Below, in pieces: positions 25,701-38,600 of a stretch of 64,000 nucleotides of DNA. The translations under genes were made by a program, and so were the position numbers. Origin of the DNA: Onthophagus taurus (lineage: Eukaryota; Arthropoda; Insecta; Coleoptera; Scarabaeidae); contig NC_091967.1 of the NCBI RefSeq assembly GCF_036711975.1, forward strand, positions 16,058,001 to 16,122,000, written 5' to 3'. Every line of letters begins with the position of its first letter. Positions within the stretch are counted from its first letter, which is position 1. A model generated the notes under the pieces. It worked only from the letters and a program-made list of their open reading frames with translations. It was not told where the DNA came from and did not search any database.

Positions 25701-28700
25701 GTGATCACAATCAATTTTCACCGTTAAACCAGATCTATTAATAATTTTATACGGAGGATTATCACGTTGTGATGGTTTAAATGCATTTAAATCGGCCTCA
25801 TCAGCAAAGGCTTGACCCAAATTCGAGAAAGCTTCCAAAGTAGCTTTAGATACGGTTATTTCTAAATTCGAATTTGATGAAAAGCCAACAGATATCTTCG
25901 GTATACCAGACAATTGTATTTCTTCGCCTTCTTGTGCCAATTGAGTACTTGAACCGTTTTCGTTATTCATACAAACATACAATTTTAATTCCCATGGCTG
26001 ATATAATGTGCCGTTATCAGTGAAAATACCAACAGGTTCAATTAAAGGTTCCCATACAGCGATATTACTGTTGTAATAAACTATTTGTACGGTTACAGTT
26101 GAATCAATAACCATCTACAACAAAATATGTTAAGTAAGATTTATGATGAAAATAATTACTTACATCTGTGCTCCAATCTCGAGCATTTCCTTCGAAACTA
26201 GATTGTAACATTACTACAGGCATTGCCGCGTTACCATCTCCTATTTCTAGAGTTACAATAAAACTGGGTAATCTTATTATACACATTTCATATTTTCTCC
26301 CCTCAAAAGAAACTGGATTTAATGCACCACGAATGTATTCTATAGAATCTTCTGTATCATCTGCTCAAAAAAAAATCTTAACTTTAACTATTTGAACATC
26401 AAAAGAGGAAAAACTATACAGGAAGCCAAAGTTTTGCAAGAAATAAGAAAATGTAGACAAAATTCGTGGATGGTCAAAGACCGCCAGAAAACAGTTCATT
26501 GTAAAAAAGAGACTGTTTTGTGACTATTCGTTTCTAAAATGCCAAGTGATAAAAACTCTGGACAGAAAAGAAAACATGTTACTCTCTCCATTAATTAGAA
26601 GCTGGAAATCATCAAACGCTTGGAAAAGGGTGAATGTTTTGATGAATGGGCAAAGCTGAAATCGCTCACTATAACTAATATTACATCAACCTAAAGCTGG
26701 TCAATTTCGGTTCAATTTCGCAGTATTTAGCCGCAAGCGACTCTATGACTTTGCCTGATTATTATAATTTGAGTTGACTAAGCCGAGGTCGTTGATGGCT
26801 TAGACTCTACAATTAATATACCAACCCTACAATAATATACAATAATATACTAACCCAAAACTAGTCAACATATTGCTGTGCCTCGGCCGTAAGCGACCTC
26901 GACTAAATGTAGTGTAAAGAATCCATAATTTTGCCTGATTATTATAGTTTTTGTTCACTATGCCGAGGTCACTTGTAGTCAAGGTTCTATAACATTATAT
27001 CAGCGGAAAGCTGATCAACTTCTTGCAGTGTCTCGGCCGCAAGCGACCTCGGCTAGATGTAGGATAAAGAATCTATGACTTCACCTGATTATTGTGAAAA
27101 TGAATAAATATAGTGGATTAAGCCGAAGTTCTACAATTAATATTATATCAACCAAAAGTTAATCATCACCTTTTAGTGCCTAGATGCTACCTCAGCCAAA
27201 CTTAGAGTCTTTTAGGATTTTTAGGATTATATGGCGTTAATTGGTAATTTAAGTGTATATTCACTACTGGTGATTACTATTTTTAACCATATACAATTTT
27301 CATAATTATTAACAATTTGATTAATTGACGAAAAATAATTAATTTTTTATTACTTACTTGTTTTAAAGAACCAATATTGTTTTTCATTGTACGGTTTAGG
27401 TTCCCATAAATTATACAAGTTCGTAAAGTTATCACCATCCATTTTTGAATCTTGTTCAGTTAAAAACATTGCTGCGTAGGCGCGATTTAATAATTGTATC
27501 GTTGCGAGTGAAATTTTTATACGAATTTCAGTTAAGCAAACCTAATAATTTATTAGTTATAATTAATTTATCACTTTTACTTATAGAGTAGTAACTTGAA
27601 TATGAAATTAGAGTTTTTACCTCAGCATGTAAACCTTTGTCTTCCGGTGTGACGCCTGCAATATTAACTGTAAACGGTAACATTAAATGATTTTTCGTTT
27701 TCTCTCTTTCAGTTGGGTTATAACAGCATGTGTACATTTGAATATCTTTAACTATACCGTTTATAACTTTTCTATTCTCGTGCGTGCATTGTTTCACCAA
27801 AAATTCGAACTTTTAAAATAAATTAATAGCACTCTTAAAATTTCTTGAAAAGAAATACTTACGTTGATAATAATAGCGCTTGTGTTGATATTATTTAGAT
27901 TTTCCACCAAAACTATGTCAGGTTTCTCAATTTTCACATTATATGTTGAATATTCAACATTTTCAGCTTCAATTTGATTAAGTGATTTTGTAATTTTAGT
28001 TGTTGAAGCATTAACATTTTGCATCAGTGTGTTGTTTGCATCGCTATAATCCTCATTCACCGACGAAAGAAAGGTTAGAAGCGTCAGTAGAAATTCCATA
28101 GACAATATCAGATCAAATTCTGATATTTTTAAATCGACTAATGATCAAAGTTTTACATTTTTTCAAATATTTCGGAATATTGAAGAGGTAAATAATAAAA
28201 CAATTTTACTTACTATATGTATGATCTTCTTTCTTTTGATAAATAATGTCTACCATACTTTTATAACCAGCATCAGTGGAATCTATATCAGCGTGGAAAG
28301 TTTTTGAAAACATCTTATTTACCGCGCCTTCTCTTCCAATTCTTGTGTCTGTTAGTACGCAATCAACAAGTACAATTGATGCATAAAGGACTCCGTCACT
28401 CATCATCCGACCTTTAATACAAAAATCCTCAAAGGATACCGTTGCAAATTTACTTCGAGCAGTTTTAAAAGATCGGGGATTCTAAATAATTAATTAATAT
28501 CAATCGATTCTAGAAAAAACATTCTCTAAATAATACGTACCTTTAGATAATCATCAGTAGAAAGTAATTTAATACTAAAGTTCGTCATAATCAAGCTAAA
28601 TTTAATAAAAATTGAAATATCAGCACTACTCGAATCATCTGGTTTACTACACGCAGTTTCAGCAATAACGGACGGTATTTCACGAATTGGTTTAATTTCT

Positions 28701-31700
28701 GAAGTTGCAACTGCTGACTGTGGGCTTCCTTCTTCTAAATTTCCAATAAGTGTAACCATAACAACACCATAATCCGCTTGTCCTAATACGACCTAAATTT
28801 TGAAGAATTAAAAAACTTTATAAAACATTATTTAAAATAAATTACCTGAATTGTTTCGAAATGTCCTTTGACCTGAATGTCAGGTATAGATTTATACCAA
28901 GAAGCCGAAAGATTTCTATTAAGCTTCAAGTTAAAATTAACCGGCTCTACAATAATTATACTATGACGTATGTTTAAGTCCTTATTACTCTCAATTCTGA
29001 ATACTTGTGTATTAGACAATCTCAAAACAATTTCATCAATAACAACATTGCTTCCGGTATTTTCATTTATTATATTCAAGTCCAAAAATTTATTTTTTAT
29101 CGTTAAATTTCCCAAATCACACTGAAGACCGTAAAAACTATACGACTTTTCCGGAATGATTACTTTGGGTGCTTTTAAATCAACGGTAATCAACATCTGA
29201 GTCGCATTTTCGTACATACTGGCTACGTTTTGTTTCGCTTTGTCGGCAGCTGCTTTAGAAGCTTCGATTATCGCGTCTCTGGCTTGTGTAAATTTATTAA
29301 CAAAATCCAGCACTCTCGCTACGTAAAAATTCAGAAATACGATTTCCATGTGACCAATGGAAACTGAAGCAGCCATATCTTCACGTCGAGATGTATCGAT
29401 TAGTTTGTCGTAAAGAAATAAGTTGAAATTTATTACTTCGTCTGATAAAACTTTGATAATCTGGAATTTTGGAAAATGTCAATGAATTTAATATTTCAAT
29501 ACAAAATCTATTTCGATTGATTTGATACAAAATGTTAACATTTTTTGTTAATTTGCAAGTTATTTCAATTTCTGAATAGTACGATGTTTTGAACCTAGCA
29601 TTTTCTGTTTGAGAGAATTACTAGAATCTCTGGTTAAAGGTTTCTGGAGAAAGTGGAAGGAATTCTGCAATCTGTACAAAACGCTTACCTGGAAATATTT
29701 AGTATGTGGCGATAAATCTTTTATGTCAATGTTTTTCAAAGTAGCATTGACTTGAGTATAGGGTTCTTTAATAATTATTTGAGCCACAACATTATTAACT
29801 GTCAGAGATGTAATATCACCAAAATCAGATGCTAAGGTGACTTGAAACTCCTGTAGTGATGCCTCCAATTTCACTAAAATATTTGGAGTATCCGATCCAC
29901 GAAACGATATTCTTGATTTTTCTGTAAATTGTAACAGGAAATAAATTACATAATAAAAAATTCTGTAATGGAGTATCACTATAATCAATATGTGCCTGCG
30001 AAGCAGAAAGCATTTTGTTTAGTGATTTCCTTGCCATCTTCACAGATGATGAACTGGCTCTTAGTCTAACAGGTTTATCATCTCGAAGTACTTCGTCACA
30101 TTGGATTTGTAAATCATTTACATATTTTACTAAACTTTGTAGGATTTCTTGGTGTAATTTTATTTTTACTACATCAACTTCAATACTTAACAAGGTTTCG
30201 GTGCTTTTAAAAGTAGACGCAAAATCTGGTGACTTTTTATCAACCTATAGAAAATATATTAAAGATGATAATAACTACTATTATCTAATAATTAGTAATT
30301 ATGGTGGATGTGGGGTACATGGAGCAGTGATCATAAGTTAAGAGATACATCCAACAAACACATTTAGTTATTTACCTTTAAAAATTTAATTTCAAATACT
30401 TTATCATTTATGAATGTTCCCGACGTAACTACTATCGGAACTTCAAAGTTTTTATGGTATGTATTAAAAGCAAAATTTTCCAACTCTAAGTTAATCACTT
30501 GTGCGTATGTTTGAACTTTAAAAATAGCCGCTAATGATTTTAAAGATATCCTTGCTACGTCTTGAATTGGGCTTTGACCATATTCTTGATGTTTAATGTT
30601 AACACTTAGTTCTAAAAATTCAAATAATAAATTATTTGTGTACAATTATGTTTTTCAAAGACTTGAAAAAAATAAATCTAGATTATACCGCCAAATAAAA
30701 AGTCAAAGTCCAAACTTGTATGTTGTGGGGCGGGTACACCTGGTTTATTTTTCACCTTGGCTTCAATAGCTGATTCCATTGCTTTATAATCCACATTCAA
30801 GTAACGTGAGCTTGGGCGTACAACATTTAAATCTTCCTACAATTAATTAAATATAATATACAATATACAATAAAATAGATCTCAATAATTACAAAATTAT
30901 CCTTTGAGACACGGATTGGAGCAGTTTCTTCCGTTTGAGGAAAAGGAATACTCTTAATTAAGCCAAGTGTTAAAACAAGTTGATAATCAGTTATATTTAA
31001 CGATATAGATGATAAAGCACCCTCTATTTTACATTTTGGTAATCTTGGATCAAAATCAACTAAACAAATATACAATTCCATGTCCAAATTCATTGGATAA
31101 AGAACGTGGTACTTTGTTTTTGGGGATTTTTTCAATATAGGTAACCAATCTTCGTATCCAGGCACCAATAGCACTTGGAAATCGGAAAAACTCAACATAA
31201 ATTTATCATAACTTTCCGCTTTGAGGGCTTCTAGTAACTCTTCTTGGGTATATTTTCGTTGCTTTTCTTTTATGGCCGATTTTTCTGCTGCAATTGAAAC
31301 GAACTTCACACGTCCCAAATTAATTGCTATTACATTTTCTGTTCCGCTGTAATGTCCGGCATATGGTATAATCACATATGGAGCGTATAAATCGATTACC
31401 AAATCGATTTGGCTGTGATTATCAATTGCGTATTGTATTTTAGCAGATGATTGGTATTTTACATTATCGAAAGATGCCACATCTGACAATCTAATCGGAA
31501 CAAAATAAGTAAATTCTTTTTTTAGTGAACATAATCAACACTTACTGTTGAAGTGTTGTAGAACGAGGGATAGTAACAAAATCCATAAGAGTATTAATAG
31601 TAACAGCATCGTATATTACTGTACTTGGTTTTATGGATGCGTATAGTTTAAGTGGAAATTTAGAGTTCAGGGGATTTGTTTCAAAAGAAACACTGCATAG

Positions 31701-34700
31701 GGCACCGTCTTCGGCGGGATTACATGACATTAATGTTGGTTCTTTGTAAACACCTTGATTTAATCCAGTTATTAATATTGCGTTTATCTTTGCGTTTACG
31801 CTAAAATATCATTTTTTATATTAATGTACGATTTTAATAAATACTCACGCTAATGCATTTGCTGATGAACGCATAACCAAGTTCAACTTTACGTCCAAAA
31901 ATTTTGCCAGCAAAATGTTGTGGTTCATGTTGTACAGTTTTATTACAAACTTTTCTAAGAGAAAGTTGCCGGAAATGTCTTCATAGTTCTTCGGTTGAGT
32001 TGGGTCAGGTACATTCTCATTATAATCTATGTCTTCGTAGAAACGCTTTTTTTCTGCAGGGGTCATTGTACGTATCATGGCAGCTAAAACCAAACATTGT
32101 AATTAGAAAATCTTTTAATGTAAAATTAAGAGTTACTTGAAAATAACTGTTATGTTTACCTATGTCTAAGCGCTTTGGTTTTTCTTGTATACCTAACCAA
32201 GTAGAAAACCAATCCAATTTTTCTTCCTCTTTCGCTAACATTTCCAATTCCATTATAACCTTTCCACGTATCAATACGATATTCATCACATCTAGCACCT
32301 CTTCCAAATTTTTAATTTTTTTTTCAGTTTCAGGATTAAGCTATAAAAATTTTATTTCTTGATATCTTGCTGTTATCGTCAAAACCACTTACTTTTTTCG
32401 ATTGGATTTTTTGTTTATACAACTCTTCATATTCTTTACACATTCTCAAATGACCCGAAATATGATTCCAATCAAAATTATTAAATTTTCGACGCACCTC
32501 AGATTCTAAAATACAATTATACGCAAAATGCCACCACTCCTTGTAATGGCCTTTGTAAGGAACGTTTGGTCGAAATTTTCTGAACGGTTTACCACGTTCC
32601 ACAAATGACATGGCATCAACCAAACCAATTATATCTCGATATTGTTGCTTGCTGATTGCTTTAAAGATATGTTACATATAAAATTTATTATCGATTTATG
32701 TATGGATATTTTATTACAAAATTCAAGATGTGGTATTGCCCAATAGGCCGTAACTTTGGGAGTTACAAAAGGATTCTTATCTTTGTCTGGTCGTGGATTT
32801 AACTTTACTCGTGCAATAAAATATATAGGTTCTAAAACTAAATAAAAAACTCTCTTTATATAAATTTATGGACTATTCTACAATTAAAACTAACAATAAA
32901 ATCCAGTTTTGCAAAGATTTGAAGTATTTGAATGTAATGAATTTTAACATACAGAGAGTAGAAAACCAATGGATGGGATTGGATTCACTGATGTCGACCC
33001 AATGGGTAATGAGACACGATCCAACCCAACCAACAGTTGAGAAAAAAATATCGACAAATAGAATACAGACACTGAAGAGTCACATTAGGAAATGCAAGAC
33101 CCAACACAAAGCCCAAGGCTTCACTCAAAAAGTGAAGGATCTAACTGTGGAAATCCAAAATCCTAGCCTAACAGATTAGGCACAATAACATACGAAAAAT
33201 AAAAAGTAGTAAGAAACAGAATAAACGCAAACACACAATCAATCAAAGAAAGCCGCTTAAAAAAGCTTAAGAAAAATGGGAAAAGTGACCTACAGGACAG
33301 GAAAATCTGGAAATCTTTACCGCAGCGCAACGTATAACATTCTACATACACTATACTTTTGCTACTAATAGTGATATTCTTAAATTAAAATAATGTACTA
33401 AAGTAAATTAAACAAACAATAACCATACTTACTGTATGTATAATGTTTAGGTATATAACCTTGCGTCGTAATTTCATTTTGTAGCAGTTCGACTAACTTC
33501 TCATATTTAAGATCCCTATAAAGTTTCGAATCGGAATTCCAATAAATTGCTAACGACTCAAGTGTAATAGCCTTAAATAAATTACTTCAGTTAAACCCGC
33601 TATAGTACAATTAAAAAGAGATTTAATCTTTAACCCTTTAACAAATATCACGTTATGTTAAAATTTTCCTTTTTGGCAAAGTATGTATAAAAATATATAC
33701 CCGAATTTATAATCAAGCTGGTAATCTAATACTACTTAATACACAAAGTGTAATAGTTGATAAATTGATGTTTGTGTAATGTGAGAGATAGAAAAGAAAC
33801 TTGGAGATTCAATTACTTTGTAATTTATCGTCTTACTACATACTTGTAAGAACAATATTCTAAAAACACAATCCAAACACCAAATTACGTCTATACAAAA
33901 CCATTCATTCACCCACACTCACCTATGAGTCGGAAATTTAGCCAATATTAGAAGAACTAATTGCAGAAAATAGTGGGGAAAGCCAGAGGAGATAAAGTCC
34001 AAAACAAGAGCATCAGACAGTAATAAGATTGGCATTGAAAAGAGTTGGCGAAAAATGGATAGCGATAGGAACATTTACAGAAGTTGTATTTCAGACCCAA
34101 CACTGTGAGGAAGTGTGAAGAAAGAGAAAGAAGCAAATTGAGGAAATCATTAAATTAACAACTTGATTATTGCGTAATATATAGCGTCCATGTTACATTC
34201 GTACGTTCAAGGGTTAAGATTAAAAATCGAACCTTAAAAGCTCTAAGCATATCTTCAAATGGATCTGCAGTAGCTTCATGCGATAGAAATTTCTTATCAG
34301 TTGTTTCAACAAGTATACGACTTAAAGTCACACCCATCGCAATAGGAAATTCAGGATTTATAGTTCTATCTTCATACCTAATATGAACTTTTGTGAGGCG
34401 TACTTCTATATTCCTGACGGCCATCATTAAATATTTTTCACGTAGTCTTGAAAAATAACCCTCTTCTTTTTTAGCCGCCTCACGTTTCTGTTTTCTAGTT
34501 AATTCTATATTTGCCAACTGATTTTGTTTTTCTGCTTGTATTTTAGCGTTTTCTTTCTCTTCATTGTATTCGACTTGGGATTTTGGTTCTAACAGTATGT
34601 ATAATCCGTCAATTGCTACTTCAAAAACCACACTGCTTAAATTCATAGACGATGGTAAACCTATTTTTAATCTTGCTAAAATCAACATTTTTAAATGAAC

Positions 34701-35106
34701 AAGAAAATTATTAACATAAGTATTAAAACAAAATTCTTTTCATAAAAAATTTAAATGGAATAATGCGGTTATATTCAAGTATATATTTAATACTTAGAAT
34801 AAATTATATATTTCAGCACTCATAAAAAAAGTCTAATATTAATTAAAAAATGTATATGTATATACCTATATGACCATAAACTGCCTGAACTGATGGTAGA
34901 AACTCATTTAAAACAGATTTCTTTATTACAAGATTTTTCAGGACAAGTTCACCTATTAAAATAAAATAAGAAATTTATATTACTATATAAAGGTTAGGTT
35001 TACCTGACGTTATGCCAAGATTGAATTGTGTTGGATCTAAATTGTCTATGTACGTGCACAGGACACCATTTAGTTGTTTAATTAGCCATGATTTGAGATA
35101 TTGCAT
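19774..35106 (-). CDS. Vps13-like: Vps13 family lipid-transfer protein, tandem paralog B (complete)
   Basis: Predicted ~3195 aa paralog of genes A and C. Hand-spliced exons: 35004-35106, 34866-34952, 34233-34675, 33433-33571, 32718-32837, 32393-32658, 32160-32340, 31849-32083, 31546-31800, 30893-31490, 30689-30836, 30376-30611, 29980-30244, 29689-29921, 28846-29460, 28541-28792, 28214-28481, 27863-28137, 27621-27809, 27358-27541, 26164-26360, 25542-26114, 25328-25486, 24995-25273, 24711-24935, 24433-24648, 23019-23225, 22679-22963, 22478-22626, 21700-22424, 21455-21630, 21153-21391, 20899-21094, 20609-20845, 20384-20553, 20077-20332, 19774-19980. The total is a multiple of three with no internal stop. 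The start [16 protein letters not shown] is unlike canonical Vps13, and ITSG replaces GVWGG as in gene C. Exon 6 changes shared with C ([12 protein letters not shown]) mark B and C as sisters. No FFAT. The exon 10 donor has moved: AAGGATAAT stands where gene A has AAG/GTAAGT, and a GTAATT a few codons on restores phase 0. Introns 20 and 26 hold transposon fragments. Confidence 0.9.
23340..23960 (-). mobile_element. LINE reverse transcriptase fragment in gene B intron 26
   Basis: Decayed non-LTR retrotransposon on the minus strand. In order: [16 protein letters not shown] (palm-thumb border), [16 protein letters not shown], then [17 protein letters not shown] and CYRRMLRI, a series usual at the C-terminal side of RTE/CR1-type reverse transcriptases. 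Stops and frame changes break it. The rest of the intron (23226-24432) includes a stretch on the plus strand (about 24090-24250) encoding [20 protein letters not shown], which may be another transposase remnant but is not assigned. Confidence 0.65.
26539..26665 (+). mobile_element. Tigger/pogo transposase N-terminal fragment
   Basis: In gene B intron 20, plus strand: [17 protein letters not shown], one stop, then [20 protein letters not shown]. This matches the start of the helix-turn-helix (Psq/CENP-B-like) DNA-binding domain of Tigger/pogo transposases. Only this start survives; the catalytic domain is missing. Confidence 0.6.
26690..27215. repeat. ~150 bp tandem repeats in gene B intron 20
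   Basis: Three fuller copies and one partial copy. Each contains 'agctg.tcaa.tt', 'tcggccgcaagcgacctcgg', 'gactttgcctgattattat', then 'actaagccgaggtc' and 'ctacaattaatattatatca'. The strings cgcaagcgacctcgg and ccgaggtc are partly inverted relative to each other within a unit. The array follows directly after the Tigger fragment, and may derive from the same transposon. Confidence 0.65.
32838..33432. other. Gene B intron 4, nothing recognised
   Basis: A 595-base intron; gene C has about 250 bases here. An open frame on the plus strand (32868-33179) has no recognisable family motif and is probably chance or a decayed insertion. Confidence 0.4.
33572..34232. other. Gene B intron 3, nothing recognised
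   Basis: A 661-base intron between two well-matched exons. No coding match, no terminal repeats and no tandem structure were noticed. Confidence 0.4.
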
Positions 35107-35624
35107 AATATATTAAACTTTTTCTTTCGTAATAAACTAAAAAAATAGTTCAAAACTTGAACTTTCTTATTTATCGCTGTCTGTCACACAATCGCTGATA
35201 TTTATAATCCAGGAAGTATTCTGCTGACTGACATCTTTCAAATACAAAAGAGGATAAAGACAGATTCGCTTTAAACTTATTTCAGATAAAACTATATTTG
35301 TACGCTATAACGTTTGTTGCGCTAATCCTTAAATAGTATTTTTGAGGTAAAAAAAAATTAACAATGATGTAAAAACAAAATATTTTTATTTGGCCTTCAT
35401 AAAATCTTTCAAATATAGAAGAACAAACAAATATAAAGTTATTTCAGCTTATATAGATAAACAATTAATAAAATATTAAGTCCCAGTAGTAGACCATTAG
35501 GATATTAAACATTTATTAAAATAAAGCAACAGATGTTGAAAAGCGTAGTTAAGTTTCATCGCTTTAAGGTGCAACATCAGAAATGAAAGTGTTAGACAAT
35601 CTGATATATGTGTTAAAAACATTT
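35107..35624 (-). promoter_or_regulatory. Gene B upstream region, with gene A 3' end
   Basis: The 518-base gap between genes A and B. Next to gene B lie the blocks shared with the gene C upstream region, including TCAGTC (minus strand, 35226-35231), initiator-like and about 125 bases before the ATG. No TATA box sits at a suitable distance upstream of it. The gene A poly(A) signal lies at 35512-35517. Confidence 0.5.
35512..35517 (-). promoter_or_regulatory. Poly(A) signal AATAAA of Vps13 gene A
   Basis: AATAAA about 108 bases past the stop, within 'gatattaaacatttattaaa', nearly identical to the block after gene B. Confidence 0.6.
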
Positions 35625-38600
35625 TTAAGAATTGTGCGAACTGTGTACTTCAATGATTTTCGAGCAAATCCTCTCAGAAACGTTTGGATCGGCAATAAGT
35701 ATAGTTTTGCCATGATCTGCATGGGCAAAAAAGGTTTTTTTCTTCTTTGGATCCGCAGCCATAACTAAAACACCTTTTGGTACTACTTTTGGTGGCATAC
35801 TGATTTCATCCCATGTATAAGACCACTCAGCCTAAATGTAATTATAAATAAAACTATATTTGTATCAAAGTATATTTTTTATACTTACTTGCCAAATACC
35901 AAATATATCACTATGAACAATATATAATAATCTTTGATCTGTAAGCATTAATATTTCCTTGTTACCCACAATATAAATGTGATAAAGATACAAATCAGTT
36001 AATCCAAACTTTCCTTTTTCTAATTCACTAAGAATTTTACTTCCTTGCGCTTCTCTTTCATTATAAGGTCTGATGAAACCGTCAGAGTAAATATAACGAC
36101 TTGGGCGTAAACGATGTACTTCTTGTGATGATAAATCAGTTACTCTATAGTAAAAAATTATTATTGAAAAGAAAAATATTAACAATAAAAACTTTGTGTG
36201 TACCGTTTAACTGTATCTAGAGAACTGCTTGCAAAATCAATGACGCCAGACGTTGGTCGGGCAACTAAACCCACAGCTCCTTTTCCAAGTCCTTTAAAGA
36301 ATCCTCCAATACCTTGCTCTTTAGCTCCAGATATGGGTTTCTTGATGACGCCGGTAACCCCATCATAAACTCCCTAAACAATTAATAAGTAATTTAAAAA
36401 CATAGTATAGATCTATCTAAAATCTTTGGATGATAAATAATTAAAGTAAAATAATTATTAACCATGACGAGTCCTTTTCCAGATCTTGCAATTCCTTCAG
36501 ACACACTTGTAGCTTTTCTATTAAGAGCATCTCGTCGTTTACGTTGGAATTCTTTATCGAATGTTAATGCAGCAACACCTTTACCCATAGCACCGGTAAT
36601 TCGAGATACTGCACCAGCTGCTCCACCAACTGTATGGCCAAAAAGACTACGAACGCCTAGAGCAAGACCTTCAGCAAATTCTCCAGGACCTTGAATAGCT
36701 CCCTATAAGTAAATAAATAAAGAACTTCTTGCTAAAAAAAGTTTCATTTAAATTTACCTGGAATGGTTCGTAAAAAAGATCTTCAACTCCTTTGGTAATC
36801 CCAAGTACCAAACCGTAAGGATTTCCAAGAACATCTAATCCTAATACTAATGCGTATAGTTGTTTTACAGCCTGACCAATGTAATGACTAATAGCTTCAC
36901 CAACTAATTGCTTTTGGGTTAAGAATGTATATTCTCTTTCAAAATAAGCGATTCTAGAAATAAAAATAAGTTTAAGATATGTACTATTAATAGTATCAGA
37001 AAGAAATTTCGATTTTGGTTTGGCCAATTTGGATATTAAATAAGGGACCAAAGCCTGGATGGTTTAGGAAACATGCGTCCTTCCACACGTTTCATTTTAT
37101 GTTGCTGAACATTGACACTGAAGTGGGAGGCGTTTGAGAGTCACTTCCTTAAACTGTTTGGACCCTGGTAATAACTAAATATGTTTTCAGAATATGGTTT
37201 GTATTGAGATTTGATTGCTGGGACAATAACAGCTCTTTAATCCTGTGGCCTACAATCACGAGTGAGACTTGTGATAAAGAATTTGTGCTATAGGCGAAAC
37301 CCACGAGTCTGACTCATGGTAAGGAATTTGTACCATAAGTTTATTCGATTCTAAATCGCTGAAAATAACCATAAACAAACAAAGATCATTCATATCTAAA
37401 ATACTAAGATCTTTATTGGGGTCCTTCGGTAGAGATTGTATATTTTTAGAAGAAGGCAATCGAGCAATTAAAGACTAGAGAATTAATGATTTATCACAAT
37501 CGAAAAAATCTCGTTTATTAGGATCTTCTTCGCTACATATCGGTGAAAGATTTGATTTTTTTGATTGAATTCTCACAGAAGTTGATGATTTTTTTATACC
37601 GCATTCGTCTGAAGATAGCTTCTTGGTATTCTAAAAGTATCACTTATACTGATTCCAAACGCTTCGTTACATTTCAAAAATAAATCAGATGGAACTATCC
37701 TTTTCTCCAAAAACCTCCGTGTCATTTACATTCTTATCAATTATTTCATTACTACCCAAACTAGCATTAACTGTTCTAGTAATATTTTTAATATTATTAT
37801 CATTATTAATAGTTCCATCCAGATTTTGGTTTAAAAAAGCGAAAACAACGAGTTTGACTCTGATTTTGATTAAAAATAATTTATAACCAAAATTAATTTT
37901 TCATTTAAATCAAATATCATACCTGAATACAACATCTTGCATATCAGTCAAAGTAACACCAAGAGATTGTAACAAAACAGTAACTACATTTGGTGCCATA
38001 TCAAGTCCGCTACTACCCAATGAAAAGCTCACGTGGATTTTCAATGGTGAAAAATGCAATAAATCATAAAAACTTTTTTGTTCTTGAAGTGATTGTTGAG
38101 AAACGTGTTGATATAATGGCTTATTGACCAATTCCGTATCAAGCAAAAAGCTTATTTTCTAAAATGAAACATTCATTTAATAATTCTTCTAATCTGGTGA
38201 TATTTTTTAACCAAACCTGTTTTTCTAAAGTGTCTTTAGATGTTTGAAATACTTCCGAAATAGCGGTAACAAATCCTAATTCCAAATTAATGTGAAATTC
38301 TTGTATAAGCAATTTAAAGTATTTAAACTGTTTTATTTGGCTATGTTTGATTAACATCTGCACTATACTTAATTCGGCAAACGGTTTATGTACTAAAATA
38401 TAAATAAATTGATACAAACAACTATATTAATAAATTATTATAATACCTTGAGTTCCAGCAACACTTTTAGCTAATGATACAGGAGCTAACACAACCGGGA
38501 ACATACAATCATAAGATTGATTATCAATTTGAATCCTATTAATTTTAGCGTGAAGCTGTAACATATAAGGATTTGTTGTCATTTGAAGCCACAATCCATT

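Noticed and set aside
30827-30915. Disabling splice mutation in gene B exon 10
   Set aside because: A GTAATT donor slightly downstream restores phase 0 and joins in frame to exon 11.
1823-35106. Genes B and C as pseudogenes or as uncollapsed haplotypes of gene A
   Set aside because: Both stay in frame over 37 exons with usable splice sites, and they differ from A at many residues in nearly every exon, far beyond allelic differences.
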